A DNA stretch of 64,000 nt from Izhakiella capsodis (GCF_900115045.1 NZ_FOVC01000005.1:62001-126000), one strand, 5' to 3'; counted from the stretch's first letter, positions 1 to 8,828 are shown. Translations and numbers: made by a program. The notes: a model not told the origin generated them from the sequence alone.

Positions 1-270
1 ATATGGATAGAGGGACATCGATATATGAAAGCAGGCGTCATGCTGGGTGATTTTTATAGTCATGGCGTAGCGCAATTTCAGCTGTTTGACGACAACGCCC
101 CGCGTGCTGACTGCAACGCACTGATGCAGGTCGTCGATGGAATAAACCAGAGTGGAAAAGGTAAGCTTTGGTTTGCAGGGCAGGGAATACAAAAGCACTG
201 GGCAATGAAACGTGAAAGGCTATCACCGGCTTATACGACGAGATACTCGGATCTGCCTGTCGTAAGGTAA
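1..270 (+). CDS. umuC: UmuC-type DNA polymerase V subunit, C-terminal end (partial, 5' end outside window)
   Basis: The frame is open from base 1 and reads into the C-terminal DUF4113 domain of UmuC/MucB/RulB Y-family polymerases. The stretches KAGVML.DF, LFDDNAPR, WFAGQGIQ and the ending SPAYTTRYSDL are typical of UmuC. The catalytic palm lies outside the window. With UmuD' this family makes polymerase V, which performs SOS-induced translesion synthesis. The first ATG in view (25) is internal, because the frame continues upstream with residues that also match UmuC. The stop is TAA at 268-270. The neighbour downstream is accD, which is not its E. coli neighbour, so the gene probably sits at an inserted position. 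Whether the full gene is intact cannot be seen. Confidence 0.88.
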   Translation: MWIEGHRYMKAGVMLGDFYSHGVAQFQLFDDNAPRADCNALMQVVDGINQSGKGKLWFAGQGIQKHWAMKRERLSPAYTTRYSDLPVVR

Positions 271-289
271 CTCCGGGTTACAAATCGTC

Positions 290-308
290 GGCGCAGTGCG
301 CCATTTTA
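290..308 (+). terminator. Weak hairpin after umuC, possible terminator
   Basis: A GGCGC/GCGCC stem with a three-base loop (290-302) is followed by ATTTTAAT. It lies 20 bases after the umuC stop. The T-run is short, so termination is uncertain. A second short inverted repeat (TGGAT/ATCCA) lies at 310-325. Confidence 0.4.
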
Positions 309-456
309 ATGGATAAATTCATCCAAAATGGGTATCTATCCTATTGATGTATATGTAGCGTAATGTTGTGATATGTGCTCTAATATCGCCTAAATTGCAG
401 GCTAAAAAACACGATAACTAACTGATTTTACATAATAACCGGATTGTTTATCATCA

Positions 457-1359
457 ATGAGCTGGATTGAACGAATTCTGAGTAAGAGCACGACGCCAAC
501 GCGTAAAGCGAGTATTCCTGAAGGGGTATGGACCAAATGCGATAGCTGTGGTCAGGTGCTCTACCGCGCCGAGCTGGAGCGTAACCTTGAGGTCTGTCCT
601 AAGTGCGACCATCACATGCGTATGCATGCGCGCGAGCGTCTGAACAGTCTGTTAGATGAAGGTACCCTGTTGGAATTGGGTAGCGAGCTGGAGCCGAAAG
701 ATGTCCTCAAGTTCCGGGATTCCAAAAAGTACAAAGATCGCCTGACCGCCGCGCAAAAAGAAACCGAAGAAAAAGATGCGCTGATTGTCATGAAAGGTGA
801 ACTTTACGGTAAGCCGGTCGTTGCTGCTGCCTTTGAGTTCGCTTTTATGGGCGGCTCTATGGGATCCGTGGTGGGCGCCCGCTTTGTGCGTGCGGTGGAA
901 CAGGCCCTTGAAGATAACTGCCCGCTGATCTGCTTTTCCGCTTCCGGCGGTGCGCGTATGCAGGAAGCATTGATGTCACTGATGCAGATGGCAAAAACCA
1001 GCGCAGCATTAGCCAAAATGCGCGAACGGGGTTTGCCCTATATCTCCGTGCTGACTGATCCGACGATGGGCGGTGTCTCTGCAAGCTTCGCGATGCTGGG
1101 CGATCTGAACGTGGCGGAGCCGAAAGCGCTGATAGGATTTGCCGGTCCGCGTGTTATCGAACAAACTGTACGTGAAAAGTTACCTGCCGGTTTCCAGCGT
1201 AGCGAGTTCCTGATAGAAAAAGGTGCGATTGATATGATTATTCGCCGCCCGGATCTTCGTTTCAGGCTGGCTAGCATTCTGGCAAAAATGATGAATCTGT
1301 CAGCGCCGGAAGATGCGTCAATTCAGGCAGCTAATGACGCTGATCGCCAGGAAGCCTGA
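457..1359 (+). CDS. accD: Acetyl-CoA carboxylase, carboxyltransferase subunit beta
   Basis: This is the beta subunit of the carboxyltransferase half of acetyl-CoA carboxylase. With AccA it moves the carboxyl group from biotinylated AccB to acetyl-CoA to give malonyl-CoA for fatty acid synthesis. The 300-residue protein has the N-terminal zinc ribbon (C28, C31, C47, C50) and the crotonase-like core with the GGSMGSVVGARF and GGARMQEALM stretches expected around the active site. Length matches the family (about 304 in E. coli). It is followed after 56 bases by folC, the usual accD-folC-dedD order. The zinc ribbon of AccD is reported to bind its own mRNA in E. coli. That is family knowledge, not visible here. 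Confidence 0.98.
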   Translation: MSWIERILSKSTTPTRKASIPEGVWTKCDSCGQVLYRAELERNLEVCPKCDHHMRMHARERLNSLLDEGTLLELGSELEPKDVLKFRDSKKYKDRLTAAQKETEEKDALIVMKGELYGKPVVAAAFEFAFMGGSMGSVVGARFVRAVEQALEDNCPLICFSASGGARMQEALMSLMQMAKTSAALAKMRERGLPYISVLTDPTMGGVSASFAMLGDLNVAEPKALIGFAGPRVIEQTVREKLPAGFQRSEFLIEKGAIDMIIRRPDLRFRLASILAKMMNLSAPEDASIQAANDADRQEA

Positions 1360-1415
1360 CAGATGATCGGGAGGTATTCCCTCCCGCAACGTATCGTCAA
1401 TAAATAACGGTATCC

Positions 1416-2684
1416 ATGGACAATCTTCACATCCCTGAAGCCACGTCGCCTCTTGCAACGTGGCTTTATTATCTGGAAAATCTTCACAGTCAGGCAATTG
1501 AGCTTGGCCTCACCCGAGTGCAACAGGTGGCTCGTCGCCTCGATCTACTTAAACCAGCACCATTCGTCTTTACCGTTGCCGGAACTAATGGCAAAGGCAC
1601 TACCTGCCGGACGCTGGAAACGCTGCTGTTAGCGGCCGGGTTCCGCGTCGGTGTTTATAGCTCTCCGCATCTGGTTCGCTATACCGAGCGGGTGCGCGTG
1701 CAGGGACAGGAACTCAGTGAATCGGCTCACACTGCATCTTTTTCTGCTATTGAAGCGGGACGAGAGACCCTCTCATTAAGCTACTTTGAATACGGTACAC
1801 TATCGGCGCTATGGCTGTTTCGCGCAGCTCAACTGGACGTAGTCATTCTTGAGGTCGGATTGGGTGGCCGTCTTGATGCTACCAATATTGTTGATGCCGA
1901 CGTTGCTGTCGTCACCAGTATTGCACTGGATCATACCGACTGGCTTGGGCCAGACCGTGAAAGTATCGGCCGGGAAAAAGCCGGCATTTTTCGCGCGGGT
2001 AAGCCGGCAGTGGTTGGCGATCCAGACATGCCGGCAAGCATTGCGATTGTGGCAGAAGAGGCAGGCGCGCAGCTACTGTGCCGCGATCGTGACTGGTCGC
2101 TACAGCAGAGTGACAGCGGCTGGTCTTTTCGTTTTAACCAGAGCGTATTGAATGATCTGCCATTTCCGCAGGTGCCACTGGCAAATGCAGCAACGGCGCT
2201 GGCGGCATTACAGGCATCAGGGCTGGTTGTTCGCGAGAATGTAATCCGTGAATATCTTGCCACGGCCGAGCTGCCGGGCCGTTTTCAGACCGTGCAGCAG
2301 TCGCCCAGGCTGATTCTCGATGTCGCGCACAACCCCCATGCAGCAAGCTATCTGGCCCGGCAGATTACACAGCTTAATCCATCGGGTGAGGTGCATGCCG
2401 TGGTTGGCATGTTGCATGATAAAGATATTGCCGGTACCCTGGCGGCGCTGGCTCCGGCCGTTGACTACTGGTATTGCGCGCCATTAACCGGACCACGCGG
2501 TGCCAGTGCACAACAGCTTAGCGCCCACCTGCCACGAGCGAGAAATTATGATTCTGTTACGATTGCCTGGCGGCGGGCAATGAAACAAGCAACGGATCAG
2601 GATATTGTGCTGGTTTGTGGTTCGTTTCACACCGTCGCTGAAGTAATGAACACAATGGAAACGGAGAAGGGTTGTGGCCAGTAA
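1416..2684 (+). CDS. folC: Bifunctional dihydrofolate synthase / folylpolyglutamate synthase
   Basis: FolC adds glutamate to dihydropteroate and then extends the polyglutamate tail of folates, using ATP in the cytoplasm. The 422-residue length equals E. coli FolC. The Mur-ligase-type P-loop GTNGKGTT is at residues 56-63, and the later ILDVAHNPHA motif marks the ligase C-terminal region. The ATG at 1416 fits the homologous N-terminus. The end overlaps the dedD start by 11 bases, which implies translational coupling in an accD-folC-dedD unit. Confidence 0.97.
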   Translation: MDNLHIPEATSPLATWLYYLENLHSQAIELGLTRVQQVARRLDLLKPAPFVFTVAGTNGKGTTCRTLETLLLAAGFRVGVYSSPHLVRYTERVRVQGQELSESAHTASFSAIEAGRETLSLSYFEYGTLSALWLFRAAQLDVVILEVGLGGRLDATNIVDADVAVVTSIALDHTDWLGPDRESIGREKAGIFRAGKPAVVGDPDMPASIAIVAEEAGAQLLCRDRDWSLQQSDSGWSFRFNQSVLNDLPFPQVPLANAATALAALQASGLVVRENVIREYLATAELPGRFQTVQQSPRLILDVAHNPHAASYLARQITQLNPSGEVHAVVGMLHDKDIAGTLAALAPAVDYWYCAPLTGPRGASAQQLSAHLPRARNYDSVTIAWRRAMKQATDQDIVLVCGSFHTVAEVMNTMETEKGCGQ

Positions 2685-3390
2685 GTTTCAAAACCGCCTG
2701 GTAGGTACGATAGTTATTGTCGCGCTGGGTGTGATTATCCTCCCCGGCCTGCTGGATGGTAAAAAAAAGCATTACAAAGATGATTTTGCCGCCATCCCTC
2801 TGGTGCCAAAACCAGGGGATCAGCAGGATACGGAGATGCTACCACCGGTAACGCAGCCTCTGCCTTCACTGCCGTCAGCGGGTACCGACGCTAACAGCGC
2901 TACGGCTGGCGCGATCGCGGGCAATAATCTCGCGGATACGGGCAGCAGCAAGCCTGCTGAATCCACTCCGCCAACAGTTATCTCTCTGCCGCCTGTAAAA
3001 CAGCCATCGTCTCAGACTGTGTCTGAGCCCGTACAAAAACTGCAGCCTGAGGCCACGCCGCCAAAAATTAAGAATCTGCAGCAATCTGAACCGGTTGAGA
3101 TGCCGAAAACTAACGAGCAGACACCGCCGTCGGGAAGTGTACCAACAGGGCGGGCCTGGGTGGTACAGCTTGGTGCGTTGAAAAATGCCAGCCGGGTTAA
3201 CGAGATCATCGCCCAACTGCGGCTGTCTGGTTATCGTGCTTATACAATTCCGGCAACGCCGATTCAGGGGCAAATTACGCGTATCTACGTCGGTCCGGAT
3301 GTGAATAGGGCGAAAATGCAGTCTGCTGTGAGCGAGTTAAAAACCATCAGCGGGTTAGGGGGCGTGGTTAAGCCTTACAGCGTGCGTTAA
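2674..3390 (+). CDS. dedD: Cell division protein DedD, SPOR domain
   Basis: DedD is an inner-membrane septal protein whose periplasmic SPOR domain binds denuded glycan strands at the division site. The 238-residue protein begins with the conserved ASKFQNRLVGT stretch and one membrane segment (about residues 9-27). A low-complexity Pro/Ser/Thr linker follows (about 45-150). The SPOR domain begins at AWVVQLGALKNASRVNEI (about 160-235). The start is GTG at 2674, inside the folC end, with a GGAGAAGG ribosome site at 2663-2670. The Pro-rich linker differs from E. coli, as expected for a spacer. Confidence 0.95.
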   Translation: MASKFQNRLVGTIVIVALGVIILPGLLDGKKKHYKDDFAAIPLVPKPGDQQDTEMLPPVTQPLPSLPSAGTDANSATAGAIAGNNLADTGSSKPAESTPPTVISLPPVKQPSSQTVSEPVQKLQPEATPPKIKNLQQSEPVEMPKTNEQTPPSGSVPTGRAWVVQLGALKNASRVNEIIAQLRLSGYRAYTIPATPIQGQITRIYVGPDVNRAKMQSAVSELKTISGLGGVVKPYSVR

Positions 3391-3536
3391 CCGGCAACGG
3401 AGATTCGGCCAGCGGTTGGGTGCCAGAAGCGCTGATTTTCGTGGTAATTCCAGGGTGAAGATAGATATTAAATTGTTGTAATCTAACATATTTATTGATC
3501 AGCTTGCTTTTCTTTTTTGTTGGTCAGCAAAACCCT

Positions 3537-3552
3537 ACGCAAACGTTTTCTT
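3537..3552 (+). promoter_or_regulatory. PurR operator upstream of cvpA-purF
   Basis: The 16 bases ACGCAAACGTTTTCTT match the PurR consensus ACGCAAACGTTTTCGT at 15 of 16 positions. The site lies 57 bases before cvpA, and a GATAAAAT -10-like element follows at 3559-3566. In E. coli the cvpA-purF promoter is repressed by PurR with hypoxanthine or guanine, so the same control is inferred here. Confidence 0.9.
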
Positions 3553-3608
3553 TTTCTGATAAAATGCGCCCCGAACTGGATGCAGGGGCCTTATCGCTGG
3601 GATAGTTC

Positions 3609-4094
3609 ATGAACTGGATTGATTACGCCATCATTGGCATTATTAGTTTTTCAGCACTGATTAGCCTGATTCGCGGTTTTGTTCGCGAGGCGCTGTCTCT
3701 GGTTACCTGGGGGTGTGCTTTTTTTGTTGCCAGTCATTACTATCCTTACCTTGCCATCTGGTTTACCGGTTTTAAAGATGAGCTGATTCGCAATGGTATT
3801 GCCATCGCCGTGCTGTTTATTGCCACCTTGGTTGTGGGGGCGATTGTGAACTATGTTATCGGATCGCTGGTTGAAAAAACGGGTCTGTCCGGTACAGACA
3901 GGGTGCTGGGCGTCTGTTTTGGGGCACTGCGCGGGGTATTGATTGTCGCGGCGTTTTTATTTTTCCTTGATACATTTACCGGATTTTCAAAGAGTCCGGA
4001 CTGGCATCAGTCACAGCTTATCCCGGAGTTCAGCTCCATCATCAGGTGGTTTTTTGATTATCTGAAGAGCACGTCGAGTTTTATGTCTCAGTAA
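3609..4094 (+). CDS. cvpA: CvpA family inner-membrane protein
   Basis: CvpA is a four-span inner-membrane protein needed for colicin V production and bile or envelope tolerance in E. coli. Its biochemical role is unclear. The 161-residue protein (E. coli 162) begins MNWIDYAIIGIISFSA and keeps the conserved IRGFVREALSLVTW loop and TDRVLGVCFGALRGVL. Four hydrophobic stretches are visible, at about residues 5-22, 28-46, 62-85 and 102-122. It lies 35 bases before purF, shares the PurR-box promoter, and is the first gene of that operon. Confidence 0.96.
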   Translation: MNWIDYAIIGIISFSALISLIRGFVREALSLVTWGCAFFVASHYYPYLAIWFTGFKDELIRNGIAIAVLFIATLVVGAIVNYVIGSLVEKTGLSGTDRVLGVCFGALRGVLIVAAFLFFLDTFTGFSKSPDWHQSQLIPEFSSIIRWFFDYLKSTSSFMSQ

Positions 4095-4129
4095 TCGCGC
4101 TGGGGCAGCGGCTATGAGGAAATAACAGC

Positions 4130-5644
4130 ATGTGTGGTATTGTCGGGATCGCCGGTTTCATGCCGGTAAACCAGTCGATTTATGACGCGTTAACGGTGCT
4201 TCAGCACCGTGGCCAGGATGCCGCAGGCATTGTCACCATTGATGCCACGAATTGTTTCCGACTGCGCAAAGCAAACGGGTTGGTCAATGATGTGTTCGAA
4301 GCACGTCATATGCAACGCTTGCAGGGGAATATAGGTATTGGTCACGTTCGCTATCCCACAGCCGGTAGTTCCAGCGCTTCGGAGGCTCAGCCTTTTTATG
4401 TAAACTCTCCGTATGGCATTACTCTTGCGCACAACGGTAACCTTACCAATGCGCATCAATTGCGTAGCTACCTTTTTCAAAGTGGGCGTCGTCATGTTAA
4501 TACCACTTCCGATTCAGAAATTTTACTGAATATTTTTGCCGAAGAGCTGGATCGCTGTCAGCATCCGCTGGTGGCGGAAAATATTTTTACGGCTATTGCT
4601 GCAGTTCATACCAAAGTCCGTGGTGCTTATGCCTGTGTCGCGATGATAATAGGACACGGCATGATCGCCTTTCGCGATCCTAACGGGATCCGTCCACTGG
4701 TGCTCGGCAGACGCGTGCTAAGCGATGGACGCACGGAGTATATGGTCGCTTCGGAGAGCGTGGCGCTTGATACGCTCGGTTTTGAATTCCTGCGCGATGT
4801 GGCAGCAGGCGAAGCGATTTATGTTACCGAAAAAGGTCAGCTGTTTACCCGTCAGTGCGCCGATAATCCGTGCAGTAATCCTTGCCTGTTCGAATATGTT
4901 TATTTTGCCCGACCAGATTCATTTATCGATAAGATTTCGGTGTACAGCGCGAGGGTGCGTATGGGCACTAAGCTGGGTGAAAAGATTGCTCGCGAGTGGG
5001 AAGATCTTGATATTGACGTCGTCATTCCTATCCCGGAAACCTCGACGGATATCGCGCTGGAAATCGCGCGCATTCTGGACAAGCCATATCGTCAGGGTTT
5101 TGTAAAAAATCGCTATGTAGGGCGCACCTTTATTATGCCCGGTCAGCAGATGCGTCGTAGTGCGGTTCGCCGCAAGCTGAATGCTAATCGCGCAGAATTC
5201 CGCGATAAAAATGTGCTGCTGGTTGATGATTCTATTGTGCGCGGTACGACATCAGAGCAGATTATTGAGATGGCCCGCGAAGCAGGAGCGAAGAAGGTTT
5301 ATCTTGCCTCAGCGGCGCCGGAGATCCGCTTTCCTAACGTCTATGGCATCGATATGCCAAGTGCGACTGAACTGATTGCTCATGGCCGTGAAGTGAATGA
5401 AATTTGCCAGTTAATCAAAGCCGATGCGCTGATTTTTCAGGATCTCAACGATCTTATTGAGGCGGTGCATGAAGAGAATCCCGATATTGTCCAGTTTGAA
5501 TGTTCAGTATTCAACGGTGTTTACGTAACCAAAGACGTCGACCAACATTATCTTGAGTATCTCCAGTCGCTGCGTAACGATGATGCCAAGGCGCTTGCGC
5601 GCCAAAACGAAGTCGAAAGCCTCGAGATGCATAACGAAGGCTGA
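4130..5644 (+). CDS. purF: Amidophosphoribosyltransferase
   Basis: PurF makes 5-phosphoribosylamine from PRPP and glutamine, the first committed step of purine synthesis. The protein starts MCGIVGIAGF, so Cys2 becomes the N-terminal nucleophile of the class II glutaminase domain after Met removal. The phosphoribosyltransferase domain carries the PRPP-binding motif VLLVDDSIVRGTTS at about residues 362-375. Length is 504 residues (E. coli 505). It is expressed from the cvpA promoter under PurR and is closed by a strong terminator at 5673. Confidence 0.98.
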   Translation: MCGIVGIAGFMPVNQSIYDALTVLQHRGQDAAGIVTIDATNCFRLRKANGLVNDVFEARHMQRLQGNIGIGHVRYPTAGSSSASEAQPFYVNSPYGITLAHNGNLTNAHQLRSYLFQSGRRHVNTTSDSEILLNIFAEELDRCQHPLVAENIFTAIAAVHTKVRGAYACVAMIIGHGMIAFRDPNGIRPLVLGRRVLSDGRTEYMVASESVALDTLGFEFLRDVAAGEAIYVTEKGQLFTRQCADNPCSNPCLFEYVYFARPDSFIDKISVYSARVRMGTKLGEKIAREWEDLDIDVVIPIPETSTDIALEIARILDKPYRQGFVKNRYVGRTFIMPGQQMRRSAVRRKLNANRAEFRDKNVLLVDDSIVRGTTSEQIIEMAREAGAKKVYLASAAPEIRFPNVYGIDMPSATELIAHGREVNEICQLIKADALIFQDLNDLIEAVHEENPDIVQFECSVFNGVYVTKDVDQHYLEYLQSLRNDDAKALARQNEVESLEMHNEG

Positions 5645-5672
5645 TTAGTCTTTACGCGCATAAATCAGCTAC

Positions 5673-5706
5673 ACTGGGCCGAAATAATTCCCGGCCCAGT
5701 TTGTTT
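5673..5706 (+). terminator. Rho-independent terminator after purF
   Basis: The stem ACTGGGCCG/CGGCCCAGT (5673-5681 with 5692-5700) has a ten-base loop and is followed by TTGTTTT. It lies 28 bases past the purF stop and directly before ubiX. Confidence 0.85.
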
Positions 5707-5718
5707 TAAGGACAGGCA

Positions 5719-6300
5719 ATGAAGCGACTGATTATTGGTATCTCTGGTGCCAGCGGAGCTATCTATGGCATCAGAATGTTGCAGGTATTGCAGCAGGCAG
5801 ATGACGTGGAAACCCATCTGGTGATCAGCCACGCGGCGAGGCAGACGCTGGCGTTGGAAACCGATTTCAGCCTGCGCGATCTGCAATCAATGGCCGACGT
5901 TGTACATGATGGGCGTAATATTGCTGCCAGTATTTCTTCAGGCTCTTTTAAAACTCACGGTATGGCGATCCTGCCCTGCTCGATCAAAACGCTCTCTGGT
6001 ATCGTTCATGGCTACACTGATAACCTGCTGACCCGAGCAGCGGATGTCATGTTGAAAGAGCAGCGGCGTTTAGTGCTCTGCGTGCGCGAAACCCCACTGC
6101 ATCTTGGCCATCTGAGAATGATGGCCTCGGCGGCAGAGATGGGGGCCGTGATTATGCCTCCGGTGCCTGCTTTCTATCACCGTCCCACTGGCTTGATGGA
6201 TATTGTCGACCAGACAGTAAATCGGGTTATTGACCAACTTGATATTGAGCTGCCTGACGATTTATTCCTGCGCTGGAAGGGTAGAAATCCCCCGCAGTAA
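5719..6300 (+). CDS. ubiX: Flavin prenyltransferase UbiX
   Basis: UbiX joins dimethylallyl phosphate to FMN to make prenylated FMN, the cofactor of the UbiD decarboxylase in ubiquinone synthesis. The 193-residue protein begins with the FMN-binding GISGASGAIYG motif. It also has a conserved SSGSFKTHGMAILPCS segment, LVLCVRETPLHL, and the late MPPVPAFYHRP motif. A ribosome site AAGGACAGG precedes the ATG. The purF terminator is immediately upstream, so it needs its own promoter or readthrough. Confidence 0.97.
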   Translation: MKRLIIGISGASGAIYGIRMLQVLQQADDVETHLVISHAARQTLALETDFSLRDLQSMADVVHDGRNIAASISSGSFKTHGMAILPCSIKTLSGIVHGYTDNLLTRAADVMLKEQRRLVLCVRETPLHLGHLRMMASAAEMGAVIMPPVPAFYHRPTGLMDIVDQTVNRVIDQLDIELPDDLFLRWKGRNPPQ

Positions 6301-6421
6301 TGCACCCTGTTAGTGCATACGATGGTGCTGCATCGCATTCCACGCATCATTTGCACCATAATGAAACAATTTAGCCACTTCTTGATGACAAATCTGTTAT
6401 AACTTTTGCGCAAACGCTGCA

Positions 6422-6444
6422 GCCTGTGCCCGTCGGGTACAGGC
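6422..6444 (+). repeat. Strong stem-loop in the ubiX-hisJ intergenic region
   Basis: GCCTGTGCCCG pairs with CGGGTACAGGC (one G-T pair) around a single central T. No T-run follows, so it is a poor intrinsic terminator. It sits 114 bases before the hisJ start and could lie in a leader transcript or be an extragenic palindrome. Confidence 0.55.
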
Positions 6445-6557
6445 GGTGTAAACCGTGACAAAATTAAGGCCCACCGCGATTTATGGCATGAAAACTGCAG
6501 GTTATCAGCCCCTATAGAGTAGTAAATAATAAAAATCACTTCATGAGAGGGTTAACA

Positions 6558-7340
6558 ATGAAAAAGCAGCTTCTGGGCCTTTATTTACTGCTGACTATAT
6601 CCAGCATTGGAAGCGTAGTGGCGGCGGTGCCGCAAACGCTACGGATTGGTACCGATCCGTCCTATGCCCCATTTGAGTCAAAAAATACGCAGGGACAGTT
6701 AGTGGGGTTCGATATCGATCTGGCAAATGAGATCTGTAAACGTATTCACACAAAATGTACTTTTGTTGAAAGCGACTTCGATTCGCTTATCCCCTCTCTG
6801 AAAGCGAAGAAAATTGATGCCATTATCTCGTCTTTATCAATTACCGCTAAACGGCAGGAAGAGATCGGTTTTTCGGATAAGCTGTACGCGGCTAATGCGC
6901 GCCTGATAGCGCCTGAAGGTTCAAAAATTCAGCCGACACTGGCGTCGCTAAAGGGCAAAAATATCGGCCTGCTGCAGGGTACCACGCAGGAAACTTATGC
7001 CAATCAGAACTGGCGACCTGAGGGAGTGACTATCACCCCTTATGCAAATCAGGACCTGGTGTACCAGGATTTAATTGCGGGGCGTATTGACGCTGCGTTT
7101 CAGGATGAAGTCGCTGCCAGCGAGGGCTTTCTTAAACAGCCAATCGGTAAAGACTATGCGTTTGCCGGCCCGGCGGTTAGAGATGACAAGCTTTTCGGTG
7201 TTGGTACTGGAATGGGCTTGCCGAAGCATAACGTTGAGCTGAAGGCGGCTGTTGATAGCGCCTTCCGGGCCATGCGTGAGGATGGGACATACGATAAGCT
7301 GGCTAAAAAGTATTTCAGTTTTAACGTGTACGGCGATTGA
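6558..7340 (+). CDS. hisJ: Histidine / lysine-arginine-ornithine periplasmic binding protein
   Basis: This is the periplasmic solute-binding protein of a basic amino acid ABC importer. The start at 6558 is chosen over an upstream in-frame ATG (6543) because GAGAGGG lies seven bases before it and because it gives a normal signal peptide (about residues 1-23, MKKQLLG...VVAA). The mature part shows RIGTDPSYAPFESK, FDSLIPSLKAKKIDAIISS and QDEVAASEGFLKQP, all typical of HisJ and ArgT. The GVGTGMGL region looks like HisJ, while the YANQDLVY region looks like ArgT. E. coli has both proteins and only one is present here, so its preferred ligand is uncertain. Confidence 0.93.
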   Translation: MKKQLLGLYLLLTISSIGSVVAAVPQTLRIGTDPSYAPFESKNTQGQLVGFDIDLANEICKRIHTKCTFVESDFDSLIPSLKAKKIDAIISSLSITAKRQEEIGFSDKLYAANARLIAPEGSKIQPTLASLKGKNIGLLQGTTQETYANQNWRPEGVTITPYANQDLVYQDLIAGRIDAAFQDEVAASEGFLKQPIGKDYAFAGPAVRDDKLFGVGTGMGLPKHNVELKAAVDSAFRAMREDGTYDKLAKKYFSFNVYGD

Positions 7341-7428
7341 GCAACGCCTGATATAAGGAGCCGCTGCAGGGCGCTGTTTTTGGCTAAAAGCACAATGCAG
7401 GAAAGATCAGATAAATCAGGATTACTTT

Positions 7429-8115
7429 ATGTTGTATGGATATTCAGACGTAATTTTGAGAGGTGCGGCAGTTACCCTGGCGTTGGCGCTGAGTTCCCTG
7501 GTGCTGGCTGTCATCATTGGAATGATTGGTGCCAGTGCAAAACTTTCCGCTAACCGTATTTTGAAGCTGATTTTTGAAGGTTATACCACCCTGATACGCG
7601 GAGTGCCGGACCTGGTACTGATGTTACTTATTTTCTATGGTCTGCAAATTGCACTTAATAACATTACCGATCTGCTCGGTATTAATCAGATTGATATCAA
7701 TCCGATGGGGGCCGGTATCATTACCCTCGGCTTTATCTATGGTGCTTACTTTACCGAAACTTTTCGCGGAGCCTATCTGGCGGTACCCGGAGGGCATATT
7801 GAAGCGGCTATTGCTTTTGGTTTCACCCGTTCCCAGACTTTTCGTCGCATTCTTTTTCCGGCAATGATGCGTTTTGCATTACCCGGTATCGGCAATAACT
7901 GGCTGGTTATTCTGAAATCTACGGCATTAGTTTCATTATTGGGTCTGGAAGACGTGGTGAAGGCCACGCAGCTTGCAGGAAAAAGTACCTGGCAGCCGTT
8001 TTATTTCGCTATCGTGGCGGGTGTGATTTATCTGGTCTTTACCACGCTTTCGAACGCTGTACTTTTGTGGTTAGAAAAACGCTATTCAGTTGGCGTAAGG
8101 CGGGCTGATATATGA
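7429..8115 (+). CDS. hisQ: Histidine ABC transporter permease HisQ
   Basis: HisQ is one of two inner-membrane permease subunits of the HisQMP2 importer for histidine and basic amino acids. The 228-residue protein has about five membrane segments. Its cytoplasmic EAA loop, from residue 125 (EAAIAFGFTRSQTFRRI), is where HisP docks. It overlaps hisM by four bases (ATGA), so translation is coupled. The gap from hisJ is 88 bases, the usual position of the step-down between binding protein and membrane components. Confidence 0.96.
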   Translation: MLYGYSDVILRGAAVTLALALSSLVLAVIIGMIGASAKLSANRILKLIFEGYTTLIRGVPDLVLMLLIFYGLQIALNNITDLLGINQIDINPMGAGIITLGFIYGAYFTETFRGAYLAVPGGHIEAAIAFGFTRSQTFRRILFPAMMRFALPGIGNNWLVILKSTALVSLLGLEDVVKATQLAGKSTWQPFYFAIVAGVIYLVFTTLSNAVLLWLEKRYSVGVRRADI

Positions 8116-8828
8116 TAGACATCATTCAGGAATACTGGAAAGCCCTGCTATGGACCGATGGTTATCGTTTTTCTGGCGTAGCAATCACCTTGTGGCTACT
8201 GGTGCTTTCAGTGGTCATGGGCGGCAGCGTAGCGGTACTGCTGGCCATTGCCCGTGTTTCACCCTACAGAGCGGTTCGTTTACCGGTCTGGGTGTTTACC
8301 TATGTGTTTCGCGGTACGCCACTTTACGTGCAACTTTTAATTATCTATTCGGGCCTGTATACCCTGGCGCTGGTGAAGGAAAATGAATTACTGAACACAT
8401 TTTTTCGCAGTGGCATGAACTGTACCGTGTTGGCGCTGGCCTTGAATACCTGCGCTTATACTACGGAAATCATTGCCGGCGCTATTCGCGGTGTAGCACA
8501 TGGAGAAATTGAAGCCGCACGTGCTTATGGCTTCTCAACCTTTAAGCTTTATCGCTGCATTATTTTACCGTCGGCCCTACGTAGCGCACTGCCAGCCTAT
8601 AGCAATGAAGTTATTTTGATGCTGCACTCTACGGCACTGGCGTTTACCGCAACAGTACCTGATTTGCTGAAAGTTGCGCGCGATATCAATTCCGCGACTT
8701 ACCAGCCCTTTACCGCTTTTGGTATTGCAGCAGTGCTGTATCTGGTGATTTCTTATGTGTTGATAAGCCTGTTTCGCAAAGCGGAAAAACGCTGGCTGCA
8801 ACACGTTAAACCCTCATCGTCTCACTGA
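8112..8828 (+). CDS. hisM: Histidine ABC transporter permease HisM
   Basis: HisM is the second permease subunit of the histidine/basic amino acid importer and pairs with HisQ. The 238-residue protein has several membrane spans. Its EAA loop starts at residue 134 (EAARAYGFSTFKLYRCI) and carries a following proline-alanine pattern like that of HisQ. The N-terminus MIDIIQEYWKALLWTDGYRFSG matches known HisM proteins. The start overlaps hisQ, and hisP begins eight bases after the stop. Confidence 0.96.
   Translation: MIDIIQEYWKALLWTDGYRFSGVAITLWLLVLSVVMGGSVAVLLAIARVSPYRAVRLPVWVFTYVFRGTPLYVQLLIIYSGLYTLALVKENELLNTFFRSGMNCTVLALALNTCAYTTEIIAGAIRGVAHGEIEAARAYGFSTFKLYRCIILPSALRSALPAYSNEVILMLHSTALAFTATVPDLLKVARDINSATYQPFTAFGIAAVLYLVISYVLISLFRKAEKRWLQHVKPSSSH

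Noticed and set aside
1849..2151. 100-codon frame inside folC
   Set aside because: It lies fully within the intact folC gene in another frame and has no family features.
2875..3273. 132-codon minus-strand frame across dedD
   Set aside because: It is antisense to dedD, arginine/leucine-rich by codon reflection, and has no ribosome site.
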